A DNA stretch of 64,000 nucleotides, taken from assembly GCA_016711105.1 (NCBI GenBank), contig JADJTO010000003.1, positions 248,001 through 312,000 of the forward strand, written 5' to 3'. Positions within the stretch are counted from its first letter, which is position 1; every line of letters starts with the position of its first letter. This DNA comes from Micropruina sp. GTDB lineage: Bacteria > Actinomycetota > Actinomycetes > Propionibacteriales > Propionibacteriaceae. The notes under the pieces were generated by a model that worked only from the letters and a program-made list of their open reading frames with translations, searched no databases and had not been told where the DNA came from. The translations under genes were made by a program, and so were the position numbers. This document shows, one piece after another, positions 45,290 to 54,772 of the stretch.

Positions 45290-46700
45290 TTCCCATAGCC
45301 TGACACGAAGATGCGTTGGTGAGTGGGCAGGTTCCAGCGTGGCCGCGCGTTGGCGGCCGGTAGTGGTTCGTAGGTCAGGCTGCGGCTCGGTGCTCTCGAT
45401 ATGGCTCCTGGTTGGTGAGGATGTGCCAGATTGCGGTGAGTAGGGAGTGTTGGATGGCGACCAGTGCTCGGTTGGGGCCTCTGCGGGCGGCGAGTTTGCG
45501 GTAGCGGTTCTGGAAGAAGGACTGGTTGGTGCGTGCGGCGGCCATTGCGGCGATGCCAAGGGCGCCCTTGAGGTGGGCGTTCCCGGGCCGTGCGTGACTG
45601 GGCCCGGAACGACCTGCGGATTCATGTTGCCCGGGGCAAACCCCCGCCCAGGATGCAAGATGTGCAGGGGTTTCGAAGGCGGTCATGTCGGCACCGGTTT
45701 CGGCAAGAATATTCTCAGCTCCCGTGCTGCTGATCCCGGGGATGCTTGCGAGGGAGGTCCCTGGCCCAGCCGAGGCCATGCTCGGCGAGGAGCGCCTCAG
45801 TCAAGCGGGTCAGCGTGGCGATGTGCTGGTTGAGTAGGTCGATGCGGTCCAGACCCATCCGGACCAACGCGCCATGATGGCTGGTGAAGTCACCCTCCAG
45901 CGCGACCCGGAGATCATCGGTTCTGTTCCGCAGCCGGCCACGGGCAAGGGTGGCCAGGGCCACCGGGCTGTGTTCACCGGCGACCAGCGCTTCGAGGAAC
46001 TCCCGGCCCGACACGCCGAGGGTGCGGGTGGTGATCGAGGTGTATTTGATCCCGGTGGACTCGATCAGCTTCTCCAGCCGTTGGATCTCCCGCGTTCGTT
46101 GCGCCGTGAGCAGGGTGCGCTGTCGGGTCAGGTCCCGGAGTTTGCGGATGGGCCAGGGCGGAATGAACGACCCGCGGACCAACCCGTGCGCGGCGAGTTC
46201 GGTGAGCCACTGAGCGTCAGATATGTCGGTCTTTCGGCCGGGCAGATTCTTGGCGTGCCGGGCGTTGACCAACATCAGATCCAGCCGGTCTTCCAGGCCG
46301 TAGTAGAACGGCTTCCAGTAATCACCGGTCGCTTCCATCACCACCAGCGTGACGTGCTCGGCGACCAGGTGATCACCCAGCGCGGTGATATCGCGACGCA
46401 TCGCGCCGTGGACGCTGAGTTGTTTGCGGTAGGTCCCCGCCCGGGCCCCAGGTGTGCGGACACAGACCTTGGCGTCGCGCTTGGAGATGTCCATCCCGGC
46501 GCAACGTTCGTGGACGACTTCCATCGGTTGGCTCCTTCGTTCATCGTGGTGGAGGAGCGGTGGCCGTAACAGGCAGGACTGGGCAACTGGTGGAGTCTGA
46601 CACTCGTGCTCGATGGCAACATTTCACGAATCCCTGTAATGGTCCCGCCCGACCAGGCTCACATTCGGGCTCGACGGCTCCAAGGCAACAACGGCCGTGG
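45290..46700 (-). mobile_element. IS110-family insertion sequence (ends approximate)
   Basis: Defined by the transposase gene 45375-46524 on the minus strand. No terminal inverted repeats are seen, as expected for the IS110 group, so the exact ends are not fixed: the right end lies between the glycosyltransferase stop (45263) and 45374, the left end between 46525 and about 46769. The non-coding left part is where IS110-group elements encode their bridge RNA. Confidence 0.7.
45375..46524 (-). CDS. IS110-family transposase (one frameshift)
   Basis: About 382 aa after correction. The N-terminal RuvC-like DEDD domain shows MDISKRDAKVCV, VVMEATGDYW and KTDISDAQWLTEL (acidic residues in order); the basic region RKLRDLTRQRTLLTAQR follows. 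The C-terminal Tnp domain in another frame has LASIPGISSTGAENILAETG and LASWAGVCPGQHESAG, where the serine of ESAG is the expected catalytic serine. The frames join near 45755 (one extra base). The IS110 mechanism is RNA-guided recombination. The break may be an assembly error, as in neighbouring genes, so activity cannot be judged. ATG 46524 (MEVVHERCAGMDISK). Confidence 0.88.
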
Positions 46701-46768
46701 TGTCACGGCCCCCGCTCCACTCCCATAATCGGTCCCTCGTCCCCGCCCGCCAACAGCGAGGCTGCCTG
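46525..46768 (-). ncRNA. IS110 left non-coding end, candidate bridge-RNA region
   Basis: About 240 bp with no plausible gene, directly upstream of the IS110 transposase on its strand, where IS110-group elements carry the bridge RNA. A perfect stem GGCCGTG/CACGGCC with loop GTGT lies at 46693-46710. Target- and donor-binding loops cannot be assigned by eye, and the element boundary is unknown. Positional inference only. Confidence 0.35.
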
Positions 46769-46769
46769 G

Positions 46770-46820
46770 GAGCATCTTCCCCCAGGTCACGAAAGCGCGC
46801 CTCGGCGCGCGGGGATGCTC
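46770..46820 (-). terminator. Hairpin at the end of the minus-strand glycosyltransferase operon
   Basis: GAGCATC (46770-46776) pairs with GATGCTC (46814-46820), enclosing a perfect GCGCGCC/GGCGCGC stem (46795-46810) followed on the minus strand by TTTC. It overlaps the stop codon of the 46819-47676 gene. A terminator is likely; an IS110 target structure is a weaker alternative. Confidence 0.5.
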
Positions 46821-47676
46821 ACAGCATGATGGTGCGTTCTCGCAGCGAACCGACCACCTGGCCGCACCTGTTGGCGGCGATCCAGACCCACGAGGCCCGG
46901 CCCTGCCGAGTGATGAGCGTGGGGAGCCGGAGCACCAAGAGGATCCAGGAACGCAGTCCGGCAAGGCGTGGCGGTCGCGGCTTGCCCGCCTCCACCAACA
47001 GGCGAACAATCCGGGGCCGGTTACTTCCGTAGGCGAAGCCTTGGCGCCACAGGGCGCGAGCGGTGTCGCGATAGCGGTAGTGGACGACGGCGTCCGGGAT
47101 GCCAACGATCGGGATTCCCGCGAGCCAGCAACGCAACGACAGCTCGTGATCCTCCCCGGCCCGGTAGTCCTCCCGCATGCCACCGAGGTCCTCCCAGGTG
47201 GCGCGCCGGATCCCCCATCCCGCGCCCCGGATGCAGGGGAAGATGCCGAAGAACGTGCCCACCGGGGCTTCGATGGAGCGGCCACGAGAGTCGGCCAGCC
47301 ACCGGGGGTTCAGCAGGTCGAGCTCGTGTGGTCCGGTGACGACCTGATGCCGACCCAGCCCGTCCGCAATGGCTGCGATCCAGCCGGGGGCGACGATGTC
47401 ATCGGCATCGCAGAAGGCAAGGTACGTGCCCGCCGAGGCCCGAACTCCCACGTTCCGTCCGTAGCTCTGACCTGCCTTCTCGAAGGCGCCGACCAGCCTT
47501 ACTCGCTGGTCGCGTTGCGCATAAGCCGCGACCAGGGCAGCGGTGCCGTCTGTCGAGCCGTTGTCCACGACCACGATCTCCCACGCGCCATCCCAGTCTT
47601 GGGCCAGGAGGGCATCGAGCTGGGCGCCCAGGGCCTTCTCCTCGTTGTGCGCGCACACGATGACGGACAGGTCCAT
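46819..47676 (-). CDS. Family 2 glycosyltransferase
   Basis: 285 aa GT-A fold enzyme. LSVIVCAHNEEKALGAQLDA opens the nucleotide-binding domain, VVDNGSTDGT follows, and the metal-binding DxD is in FCDADDIV near residue 92; AGEDHELSLRCWLAG holds the likely catalytic base (ED). No membrane span, so it probably adds a sugar to the lipid-linked unit on the cytoplasmic face. Last of four minus-strand glycosyltransferase genes (50634 to 46819) with 3-18 bp gaps, hence one operon. A hairpin follows. Confidence 0.88.
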   Translation of the reverse strand: MDLSVIVCAHNEEKALGAQLDALLAQDWDGAWEIVVVDNGSTDGTAALVAAYAQRDQRVRLVGAFEKAGQSYGRNVGVRASAGTYLAFCDADDIVAPGWIAAIADGLGRHQVVTGPHELDLLNPRWLADSRGRSIEAPVGTFFGIFPCIRGAGWGIRRATWEDLGGMREDYRAGEDHELSLRCWLAGIPIVGIPDAVVHYRYRDTARALWRQGFAYGSNRPRIVRLLVEAGKPRPPRLAGLRSWILLVLRLPTLITRQGRASWVWIAANRCGQVVGSLRERTIML

Positions 47677-47679
47677 GGC

Positions 47680-48789
47680 CTAGCTCTCCGGCCGATCGAC
47701 GGCGATCCTGAGCAGCGATTCGAACTGGTCGGTCAGGGTCACGGGATCAACGTCCTGGCGTCGGCTGTGCAGCCGGGCGGCGTCCGCGAGTCGCTGGTAG
47801 TGCTCGGCGTCGTCCCAGAGTCGTCGCAGCGCCGCAACCCAGTCGTCGATCGAGTCGAGTTCGACGCACACCCCGCCGTCCCCGATGGCTTCCACCAGTG
47901 CCGGGGTGTTGCCGACGATCACGGGGATGCCACTGGACTGAGCCTCCAGGATCACCCGGGGACGGTTGTCGACCCGGTAGGGCACCAGGAGCACCCGGGC
48001 GTCGCCGTAGAGCCCCGGGCCCGGGGCCGTCACTCGCCTCAGTTCCAGGTTGGGTAGCCGCGCGACGTGAGCGTTGACGTCGCGAAGCACGTCGTCGGGC
48101 AAGGGCCAGGACTCCTGGACCACAAAAGGGATGTCCGGGAGTCGCTCGGCGACCTTCCAGATGATGTCACCACCCCGACTGGGGATCGGGTTGATGGCCA
48201 GCGCGGTGCGTCGGGACGAGTCGGTGAGCGTGACCGAGGTGTCGACGACTGAGGGAATGAACGCGCAGTCGTGCCCCTTGGCCCGTAGCTGGTGAGCCAG
48301 TGAGGCGGCGTTGGCCAGCAGAACCTGCGGCCGGGCCCCGGCGTCAAGGTGCTTCAGACTGTCGTCCTCGCGGACGTAGAGCACGGTCGGGATGCCGCGG
48401 GCGGCGCAGGTGGCATGGATGCGGCGCCAAGCCCAGCGTTCGACACTGTTCACCACGATCACATCGGGTCTGAAGTCGTCGATGGCCGCGGGCAGGATGT
48501 TCTGTGGCAGCGCCGACGTCCAGTGGGGGAGGCCCTCGATGGTCGTCCGCACGATGCGGTTGGTGATCCTGTCCCGAAGTCGGGCGACCGGCGCGTGCCC
48601 GGGCCGGCCCTCAAGCCGAACCGACAGATCAGAGAGAAGTTCATAGGCACGCCGAGTCAGCCTGGCCGGCCGCCTGTCGGCGACGACAAAGCGGAGGGCG
48701 TGCCCGCGTCGGACGAGCATCGTCGCCAGTTCACGCTGACTGCGGGGGGATCCGCCGCCAGTGGCTTCGGAGACGAACAGGATGCGCAC
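47680..48789 (-). CDS. Family 4 glycosyltransferase
   Basis: 369 aa GT-B enzyme. The N-terminal part has ILFVSEATGGGSPRSQRELA; the C-terminal donor-binding region has PYRVDNRPRVILEAQSSGIP (the E-x7-E-like motif of GT4) and GNTPALVEAIGDGGVCVEL. The sugar specificity is unknown. It starts 3 bp downstream of the preceding family 2 gene's stop and is followed by another family 2 gene after 3 bp. Confidence 0.85.
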   Translation of the reverse strand: MRILFVSEATGGGSPRSQRELATMLVRRGHALRFVVADRRPARLTRRAYELLSDLSVRLEGRPGHAPVARLRDRITNRIVRTTIEGLPHWTSALPQNILPAAIDDFRPDVIVVNSVERWAWRRIHATCAARGIPTVLYVREDDSLKHLDAGARPQVLLANAASLAHQLRAKGHDCAFIPSVVDTSVTLTDSSRRTALAINPIPSRGGDIIWKVAERLPDIPFVVQESWPLPDDVLRDVNAHVARLPNLELRRVTAPGPGLYGDARVLLVPYRVDNRPRVILEAQSSGIPVIVGNTPALVEAIGDGGVCVELDSIDDWVAALRRLWDDAEHYQRLADAARLHSRRQDVDPVTLTDQFESLLRIAVDRPES

Positions 48790-48792
48790 GGC

Positions 48793-49701
48793 TCACCACC
48801 ACCAGACTCGGTAGCGATACGCGCCCCGAAATCGGCCCAATTGTTGGCCAAGCCGTCGCAGCCAGGCACCGCGTCGGCCCAGGGGTTTGGCGAAGGGCAA
48901 CCGTGAGGCCAGCCACCACAGTTCGCGCAGCGGGGCAGTGAAGGGTCGGCGGGGCATGCCCTGAGCCGCGAACTTGCGGTACAGGTGCGCTTCCGCGGCC
49001 CCGTAGGCCAAGGACTGGCGGAAGAGCGCGGGCAGTGATGGCCTGATCCGGTAGTGAACGATTCCTTCGGGGACTGGGTGCAGCGTCGCACCGGAGAGTT
49101 GTGCTCGCCAACAAAATTCCACATCCGGGCCGCCGAACTCGAATTCGTCGTCGAAGCCTCCGAGTCGGTCGTAGAGCGCGCGGGTGAAGCCCAGATTTGC
49201 ACCATGCCCGGTCGGGAGGAAGCCCATCACGACCTCGGTGAACGCACGGTCAGATCCCCTCCAGTCCCGGAGCGGGGTTGGATTCAACAGCAGGTAGTCG
49301 ATCGGTCCGGCGATCAGTTCTTCGCCCTGGTCAAAGGCAGCTGCCATGGCGACCAGCCAGCCCCCATCGACCCGGTCGTCGCTGTCACACAGGAGAAGGC
49401 AGTCGTAGTTTGACTCCTCGATCCCTCTATTGCGGGCGTAGTTGCTGCCCGCCCGAGCGGAGGCGTCGACGACGCGCAGCGGGAGCTGATCCGCAAAGCC
49501 AGCCGCAACCTCGACCGTTTCGTCCGTGGACCCGTTGTCGGCCACGAGGACTTCGAACTCGCCTGATGGCCGGGTCGCAGCCGCTAAGGCTTCAAGCTGT
49601 TCGGCAAGGGTGCGCGCACCGTTACGCACCGGGATGACAACACTCAGTCCAGGGATGTGGACCACCTCCCGGGCACTGGGAATACCTGGGTGAGATTCCA
49701 C
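48793..49701 (-). CDS. Family 2 glycosyltransferase
   Basis: 302 aa. LSVVIPVRNGARTLAEQLEA, VADNGSTDETVEVA, the metal motif CDSDDRVDGGW and GGPDVEFCWRAQLSG (ED-type base region as PDVEF) identify a GT-A family 2 enzyme. The C-terminus is basic and aromatic (RYRVWWW), suggesting membrane-surface contact. A start at ATG 49701 leaves a ~17-residue extension before the domain; a GTG near 49659 would be closer. Operon with the flanking glycosyltransferases. Confidence 0.86.
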   Translation of the reverse strand: MESHPGIPSAREVVHIPGLSVVIPVRNGARTLAEQLEALAAATRPSGEFEVLVADNGSTDETVEVAAGFADQLPLRVVDASARAGSNYARNRGIEESNYDCLLLCDSDDRVDGGWLVAMAAAFDQGEELIAGPIDYLLLNPTPLRDWRGSDRAFTEVVMGFLPTGHGANLGFTRALYDRLGGFDDEFEFGGPDVEFCWRAQLSGATLHPVPEGIVHYRIRPSLPALFRQSLAYGAAEAHLYRKFAAQGMPRRPFTAPLRELWWLASRLPFAKPLGRRGAWLRRLGQQLGRFRGAYRYRVWWW

Positions 49702-49719
49702 GTCAGGGCTGTCGGCAGT

Positions 49720-50634
49720 CTAACCGACATGGCCGTCCGCCACGGCGGAACGGAGTCTCGCGCGGGAGTCTCGCCACACCGTCATCGCGCTCGGATCTGG
49801 GGCGCCACCGGTGCTGCGGCTGACCCCGCCGTGGTGATAAACGACGCCGCCCACGGTCATTCCGGGAAGTCCGCTAACCAGATTGGCAGTCGGCTCGACG
49901 AACGTGACCTCATCCGCCGGCAGCCGCCTGGTCATCATCTCCCCGGTATCCCACGCGTTCTCGCCCCAGTTGGCTGCAGCGCCCGACAAACCAGGTGGGA
50001 CGAGGGTCTGAAAAGAAAGTCGCCGCTGTACGAACGCGGCTGTACTGACGGCGGAAAATACGGGATGAACAAAGTCGCGGCTGGCCCGCAGGCCGGCAAG
50101 GATCGCCCGACCCTCCGCGACGGGTCGCACCGCAGGCTCCAGCCAGCCGGGGACCAATGGCAGCGCATCCGAATCGAGGGTGACCGCGACTTTCGTTCGG
50201 ACGCGGCACAGCGCCAGGTCGAGCGCCACGCCGTGGCCGGCGTTCGACCGCAGGAACAGCTTGTCGATCCCAGTGCGGGCCCTCAGCATCTCCCTGCTCC
50301 CGTCGGTGGAGCCGTTGTCGACGACCAGGACGCGGACGCCACTGGGGGTCAGCTCAGCGACGGAGTCGATGACATCGGAGGTGACCTCACAGGTGTTCCA
50401 GTTGACGATGACGATGGTCACGCCGTCGCGCAGCCCACCGCTTCGAGCCAATGCCACACGGCGTTCCGCCTTGACCCGGATGTTCCAAGGCCGACGAGCC
50501 GCGATGTCGTCGAGCACCGTCCGTTCCCAGGCGGGCAGGTGCGCTGCGTCGGGTCGCAACGACGCTGCGAGCTGGGTCACTCCATGCAGTGGGCCACGGA
50601 GCATGCCGCGCAGTCGCTGGTTGAGTCCCGTCAT
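49720..50634 (-). CDS. Family 2 glycosyltransferase
   Basis: 304 aa from the ATG at 50634, chosen because a longer frame (to 50742) would overlap the divergent gene's start. The N-terminal ~60 residues precede the GT-A core VTIVIVNWNTCEVTSDVIDS, VVDNGSTDGSREML and LDSDALPLVPGW, the rhamnosyltransferase-like DSDA metal site. First gene of the minus-strand glycosyltransferase operon; the intergenic 96 bp to the plus-strand gene at 50731 should hold both promoters. Confidence 0.82.
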   Translation of the reverse strand: MTGLNQRLRGMLRGPLHGVTQLAASLRPDAAHLPAWERTVLDDIAARRPWNIRVKAERRVALARSGGLRDGVTIVIVNWNTCEVTSDVIDSVAELTPSGVRVLVVDNGSTDGSREMLRARTGIDKLFLRSNAGHGVALDLALCRVRTKVAVTLDSDALPLVPGWLEPAVRPVAEGRAILAGLRASRDFVHPVFSAVSTAAFVQRRLSFQTLVPPGLSGAAANWGENAWDTGEMMTRRLPADEVTFVEPTANLVSGLPGMTVGGVVYHHGGVSRSTGGAPDPSAMTVWRDSRARLRSAVADGHVG

Positions 50635-50730
50635 GACAAGGATGCTAGCCGCGTCTCGCGGAGAGACATCCCCAACGTCCGAGGAGACGAAGGGCGGACT
50701 CTTCGTGGATCGTCGTGGTAGGGATGGCGT

Positions 50731-52002
50731 ATGCGATTCCACTGGTACTGGCCGTTTGCCCGGCCGGAGGAGCTCGACTGGGCAACCGCGACCGCTCGCT
50801 CAGGTGAGTCGATCGTGGTGCAGGTGGTCGACCGACCTCAGGCACCCGAGGCCGGCGAGTTCGGCGCGGTGACCGTGGTCCGCGACCTTCCGGACGTGGA
50901 TCGTGGGGTCTCCCCACTGACCTGGGTGCCGTCCCGTGCGGCCACGTACCTGCGGCGGGTGACCGCGCGCCAGCGGATGTGGCGATCCCGGCGCTTCGAC
51001 CTTGTCCACCTGCACTATCTCAATCGCTTCACCGACGGCCTATCGCGGCTCCCGAACCCACTCGTGCTCAGTGTCCACGACGTGACTCCGCACACCCTCA
51101 GGTTGGGCGGGCGCGTCGAACACGCCATGCTGCATCAGACCTATCGGCGCGGCGATGCGTTGATCGTGCATCACCAAGCGCTCCGGGACCGTCTGGTGGC
51201 CGAGTTCGGGATTGACGCCGCCCGGGTGCACGTGGTGCATCACCAGGTGTTCACCGCCCCGGAGGTCGGGGCACCCCCGTCGGACCGGCCGCCCATGATT
51301 CTGTTCTTCGGGGCGCTGCGAGCCAACAAGGGACTCGCGGTGCTGCTCGAGGCGATGCGCGAGCTGGCCACCCAGGACGTGCGGCTGGTGATCGCGGGCC
51401 GAGGGGACTCCGATCAGGAGGCGTTGGCTCGCGCGGCCGCGGACGCTGATCCCCGGATCAGCGCCGAGATCGGTTTCGTGCCGCTGGAGCGTAAGTGGGA
51501 GTTGTTCACCGAGGCGTCCCTGGCAGTCCTTCCCTACGTGTCGTTCGCTTCCCAACGCGGCGTGCTGCACGATGCGTACGGGCACGGTAGACCGGTCGTG
51601 GTCAGCGACGTCGGGGCGCTCGGAGAGTCGGTGCGCGCCGATGGGACCGGATTGGTGGCCTTGCCGGGTGATCCGCACTCCTTGGCCGAGCAGATCACAA
51701 CGGCCTTAGCTCCTCAGAGTTGGAGGAGCTTTTCCCTCGGCGCCCAAGCGGTGCGTCGGGAGAGGACTCCGCAGCGTACTGGGCAGCGGCTCAGAGAGGT
51801 CTATGACATCGTCCTCGGGGGCTGTAGGGCCGGAGGCTCTCGGCGAAAATTGGTCAGGCGCCGCCGGCAATGGACAGGGCCTCACGGTAGAAAGCGCTGG
51901 TCGCCAGGAGTTCACCGGGCGTACCCATGGCCGTGGCGCCGCCGTGTTCAAGCACCAGAATGCGGTCGCACAGATCGAGAGTCGACATCCGGTGGGCAAT
52001 GA
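50731..52002 (+). CDS. Family 4 glycosyltransferase (3' end probably frameshifted)
   Basis: 423 aa as read. GT-B fold: FHWYWPFARPEELDWA at the N-terminus, LSVHDVTPHTLRLGG, then ILFFGALRANKGLAVLLEAM and HDAYGHGRPVVVSDVGALGE in the donor domain. The last ~55 codons (arginine/proline-rich, after REVYDIVLGG) run 149 bases antisense into the ABC transporter gene and look non-native. With one more G in the GGGGG run near 51820 the gene would end VLGGL with TAG at 51825-51827. Divergent from the minus-strand glycosyltransferase operon. Confidence 0.8.
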   Translation: MRFHWYWPFARPEELDWATATARSGESIVVQVVDRPQAPEAGEFGAVTVVRDLPDVDRGVSPLTWVPSRAATYLRRVTARQRMWRSRRFDLVHLHYLNRFTDGLSRLPNPLVLSVHDVTPHTLRLGGRVEHAMLHQTYRRGDALIVHHQALRDRLVAEFGIDAARVHVVHHQVFTAPEVGAPPSDRPPMILFFGALRANKGLAVLLEAMRELATQDVRLVIAGRGDSDQEALARAAADADPRISAEIGFVPLERKWELFTEASLAVLPYVSFASQRGVLHDAYGHGRPVVVSDVGALGESVRADGTGLVALPGDPHSLAEQITTALAPQSWRSFSLGAQAVRRERTPQRTGQRLREVYDIVLGGCRAGGSRRKLVRRRRQWTGPHGRKRWSPGVHRAYPWPWRRRVQAPECGRTDRESTSGGQ

Positions 52003-53617
52003 TGATGGTGGTCACCAACCCGTGCGACTGGGCGAGCGTGTCACGGATCAGCGCTTCGCTCTTGCCGTCCAGGGCGGACGTGGGCTCGTCCAAGATGAGG
52101 ACCGATGGCTTTCCGACAAGTGCACGAGCTATCGAGAGCCGTTGCCGTTGCCCTCCTGACAGCTGGGTGCCCCGCTCACCCAGGTGGGTGTCGAACCCGT
52201 GCGGCAAGCCGGCGACATCATCGAGCACGTTCGCTTCCCGGCAGGCTCGCACCAGCTCGTCCTGGTCGATCCCTTCACGGAAGAAGCGGATGTTCTCCGC
52301 CGCCGTCCCCGTGATCAGCAACGGATCCTGCGGTACGAAGGCCACCTGAGAGGTGAACCAACGCCGGTCGACGTGACGCAGATCGACGCCATGGACACGC
52401 ACCGCCCCAACGGTGGGTTCGCGAAGACCCAAGAGCAGCTGAGCCAGAGTCGACTTGCCCGCCCCCGACGGCCCGATCACTCCGATCGTCTCGCCTTCTT
52501 CGATGCTGAAGTCCAGACCCTGGAGAGCTGGGCGGTCATTCGAGTAGGCGTAGGAGACTCCGTCCAGCTGGATAGGCGTGGCGGAGAGGGGAGTGGCCTC
52601 GCCCCGTGGTGCTGCGTTCGAAGCGTAGTGAGCAACCGTTTCGTCGACTCGCTCGAGCGAGGGAAAGGACGAAGCAAGGGTCCCCGAAACGGCCATCAGT
52701 TGCTGGCCGTAGGTCAACGATCTGAGCATCAGAAGCATCAGGGATCCGGTCGCCGCGAGACTACTGACGCCGAACACACGCAACGCGCTGACGCCCCCGA
52801 CGACCGCCGCATAGGCAAGAAATGTGTAGAGCGGGGACAGCGAACCGTGGAGGCTCAGCAGGCGACGAAGGGTCTGGGTGGCCCGGTCGATGACGAGATC
52901 CACTTGCCGCTCGAACTGCCGCTCCACGCCAAACGTCTGCATTTCCTGGCCCAAGGCACTCAACTCAGCCACGGTGTTGGCCAAGGCCAGGTCGGCTTGG
53001 GCCGAGATCGCTGCTTGCTTGCGGACCAGCGTGCGGATGGGAGTGAGCACAGCCCCCAAGATGCCCAGCGCGGCCAGCACCACAACGGTGGCCACAGGGT
53101 CGACAGCGACACCGGCGGCCATGAACGCAACCAGACTCAAGGAGGCGGTGATCGCCTGCGTCAACGCGTTCATGGCCGTGTTGATGCGGCCGACGAACGA
53201 GGTGAGGAGTTCCTGGAGGCCACCGGCCGCTTCGGCTTGCTGAACGCTCCAGCTTGACCGCAGATAGGCATGGGCCAGTCGGCGGCGTTGTTCCGTTCTG
53301 ACGAACGCGCCGAGGGTTGTGGAGATGGTGACCGTGGCCAGGCTTAGGCCCAGGCGTGCCGCTACCGACAGACCGGACAGCACCAGGGCGACCGTTACCG
53401 GCATACTCACCCCCAGGATGGGCCCGATCGTCTCCCGACCGGCTGCCAGCGCCAGCACCGTTGCGGTGACCACGACCAGAAAGCCCGCCTCCAGCATGGC
53501 GCCGCCGAAGGACACCACGCCGAGCAGCACCATGCGCCACCGGTATTGGCTGGCGAGCCGCCAGAGAACCACCCAGCCATTCGGTCCGCGGCTCACTGAA
53601 CGTCTGCTCTTCGGCAT
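51854..53617 (-). CDS. One-piece ABC exporter, candidate lipid-linked glycan flippase
   Basis: 587 aa TMD-NBD half transporter that would work as a homodimer. About six membrane spans (residues ~20-330), then Walker A GPSGAGKST, signature LSGGQRQRLSIARAL, Walker B VLILDEPTSALD and H-loop IIAHRMST. This architecture is shared by MsbA and by PglK, which flips diNAcBac-linked oligosaccharides; no Wzx is recognisable in the locus, so a flippase role is plausible. The ATG at 53617 is 3 bp from the stop of the upstream family 4 transferase gene. Confidence 0.82.
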   Translation of the reverse strand: MPKSRRSVSRGPNGWVVLWRLASQYRWRMVLLGVVSFGGAMLEAGFLVVVTATVLALAAGRETIGPILGVSMPVTVALVLSGLSVAARLGLSLATVTISTTLGAFVRTEQRRRLAHAYLRSSWSVQQAEAAGGLQELLTSFVGRINTAMNALTQAITASLSLVAFMAAGVAVDPVATVVVLAALGILGAVLTPIRTLVRKQAAISAQADLALANTVAELSALGQEMQTFGVERQFERQVDLVIDRATQTLRRLLSLHGSLSPLYTFLAYAAVVGGVSALRVFGVSSLAATGSLMLLMLRSLTYGQQLMAVSGTLASSFPSLERVDETVAHYASNAAPRGEATPLSATPIQLDGVSYAYSNDRPALQGLDFSIEEGETIGVIGPSGAGKSTLAQLLLGLREPTVGAVRVHGVDLRHVDRRWFTSQVAFVPQDPLLITGTAAENIRFFREGIDQDELVRACREANVLDDVAGLPHGFDTHLGERGTQLSGGQRQRLSIARALVGKPSVLILDEPTSALDGKSEALIRDTLAQSHGLVTTIIIAHRMSTLDLCDRILVLEHGGATAMGTPGELLATSAFYREALSIAGGA

Positions 53618-53620
53618 GGC

Positions 53621-54772
53621 CTACTTCTTTCGAATCGACTGGGTGAGCATCGCGTAGGTAGCCAGCGACGTCTCGGCAACGACCCGTTGGTCGAAGTGCT
53701 CCAAGGCTCTAGCTCTGGCCGCGGAGGCGAGTCGACCTCTCAGGTCTGCATCGGTGATCAGTCGTTCGACCGCGGTCGCCAACGAGGTGCCGTCCCTCGC
53801 GGGAACGAGCAGGAGGTGGACGCCGTCATCGCCGATCTCCCGACAGCCCCGGATGTCGGTCAGCACCATCGGCACCCCGCAGGCAGCTGCCTCCATGGAC
53901 GCGCGGGAGAACCCTTCGCGGTAGGAAGCCAGGACGAACACGTCCATGGCTGCGTAGATCGCCGGCATGTCCGTCCGCTCGCCGATGAAACGGACGTCGC
54001 CCTGGTGCGGGACGTGGGTAGCCGTGTCCGTGTCGTCCTCGGGCCCCACCCAGATGAAGGTGGCCTTCCCGGCGAGCCGGTGCGCGGCCTCGGCGAACTC
54101 GGCAAGCCCTTTCTCACGCACCCGACGCCCGACTGTCCCGACCAGCAGCTCACCGTCGGCGATCCCCAACTCCGCTCTGACGGCAGTTCGCCCAGCTGGA
54201 TCGGGTCGGAGTCGGGTCAGGTCGACCCCATTTCCGACGACGCGCCAGCGCCCGCGTTTCAGGAACCGGCGCATTGTCTTGGCGTCCTCGGCGTTCTGAA
54301 ACAACTCGACGTGGGAGAAGCGTGCGGCCAAGCCTTCCAGGGCGTAGACGAAGACACGCTTGGGGAGGGAGTCCTCCGGTCCCGCCCACAGGCCATGACA
54401 GGTGTTGACCACCACGGGAACGCCGGCCAGGCGTCCCACGATCCGACCGATCACCCCCGTCTTGGGGTTGTGGGTGTGCAGCACATCCAGCTGCAGCCGG
54501 CGGATCAGCCGGTAGAGCTCGACGGTCGCCTTGAGGTCGCTCAAGGGATCCCAATCGCGAGTGAGTGCGGTCAGCGGGACGTGCTGAACCCCAAGATCTT
54601 CGACCCGCTGAACGTAGGGTCCGGGCGCGCTGATGCCGAAGACGGTGTGCCCGTTCTCCACATCGACAGCGAGTTCGGTCCCCAAGAGCAGCGCCAGGCT
54701 CATGTCGACGGTGGTCAGGTGTGCGATCCGCAGCGGGCGGTCCTCTGCTTGAGTCGAACGCCTCGCGGCCAT
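53621..54772 (-). CDS. Family 4 glycosyltransferase
   Basis: 383 aa GT-B enzyme. IAHLTTVDMSLALLLGTELA opens the acceptor domain; VVNTCHGLWAGPEDSLPKRV and HVELFQNAEDAKTMRRF are typical of the WbpH/Bme-like branch; the donor domain has VGTVGRRVREKGLAEFAEAA and ASYREGFSRASMEAAACGVP (E-x7-E). Transcribed with the ABC transporter gene (3-bp gap). Sugar specificity unknown. Confidence 0.87.
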   Translation of the reverse strand: MAARRSTQAEDRPLRIAHLTTVDMSLALLLGTELAVDVENGHTVFGISAPGPYVQRVEDLGVQHVPLTALTRDWDPLSDLKATVELYRLIRRLQLDVLHTHNPKTGVIGRIVGRLAGVPVVVNTCHGLWAGPEDSLPKRVFVYALEGLAARFSHVELFQNAEDAKTMRRFLKRGRWRVVGNGVDLTRLRPDPAGRTAVRAELGIADGELLVGTVGRRVREKGLAEFAEAAHRLAGKATFIWVGPEDDTDTATHVPHQGDVRFIGERTDMPAIYAAMDVFVLASYREGFSRASMEAAACGVPMVLTDIRGCREIGDDGVHLLLVPARDGTSLATAVERLITDADLRGRLASAARARALEHFDQRVVAETSLATYAMLTQSIRKK

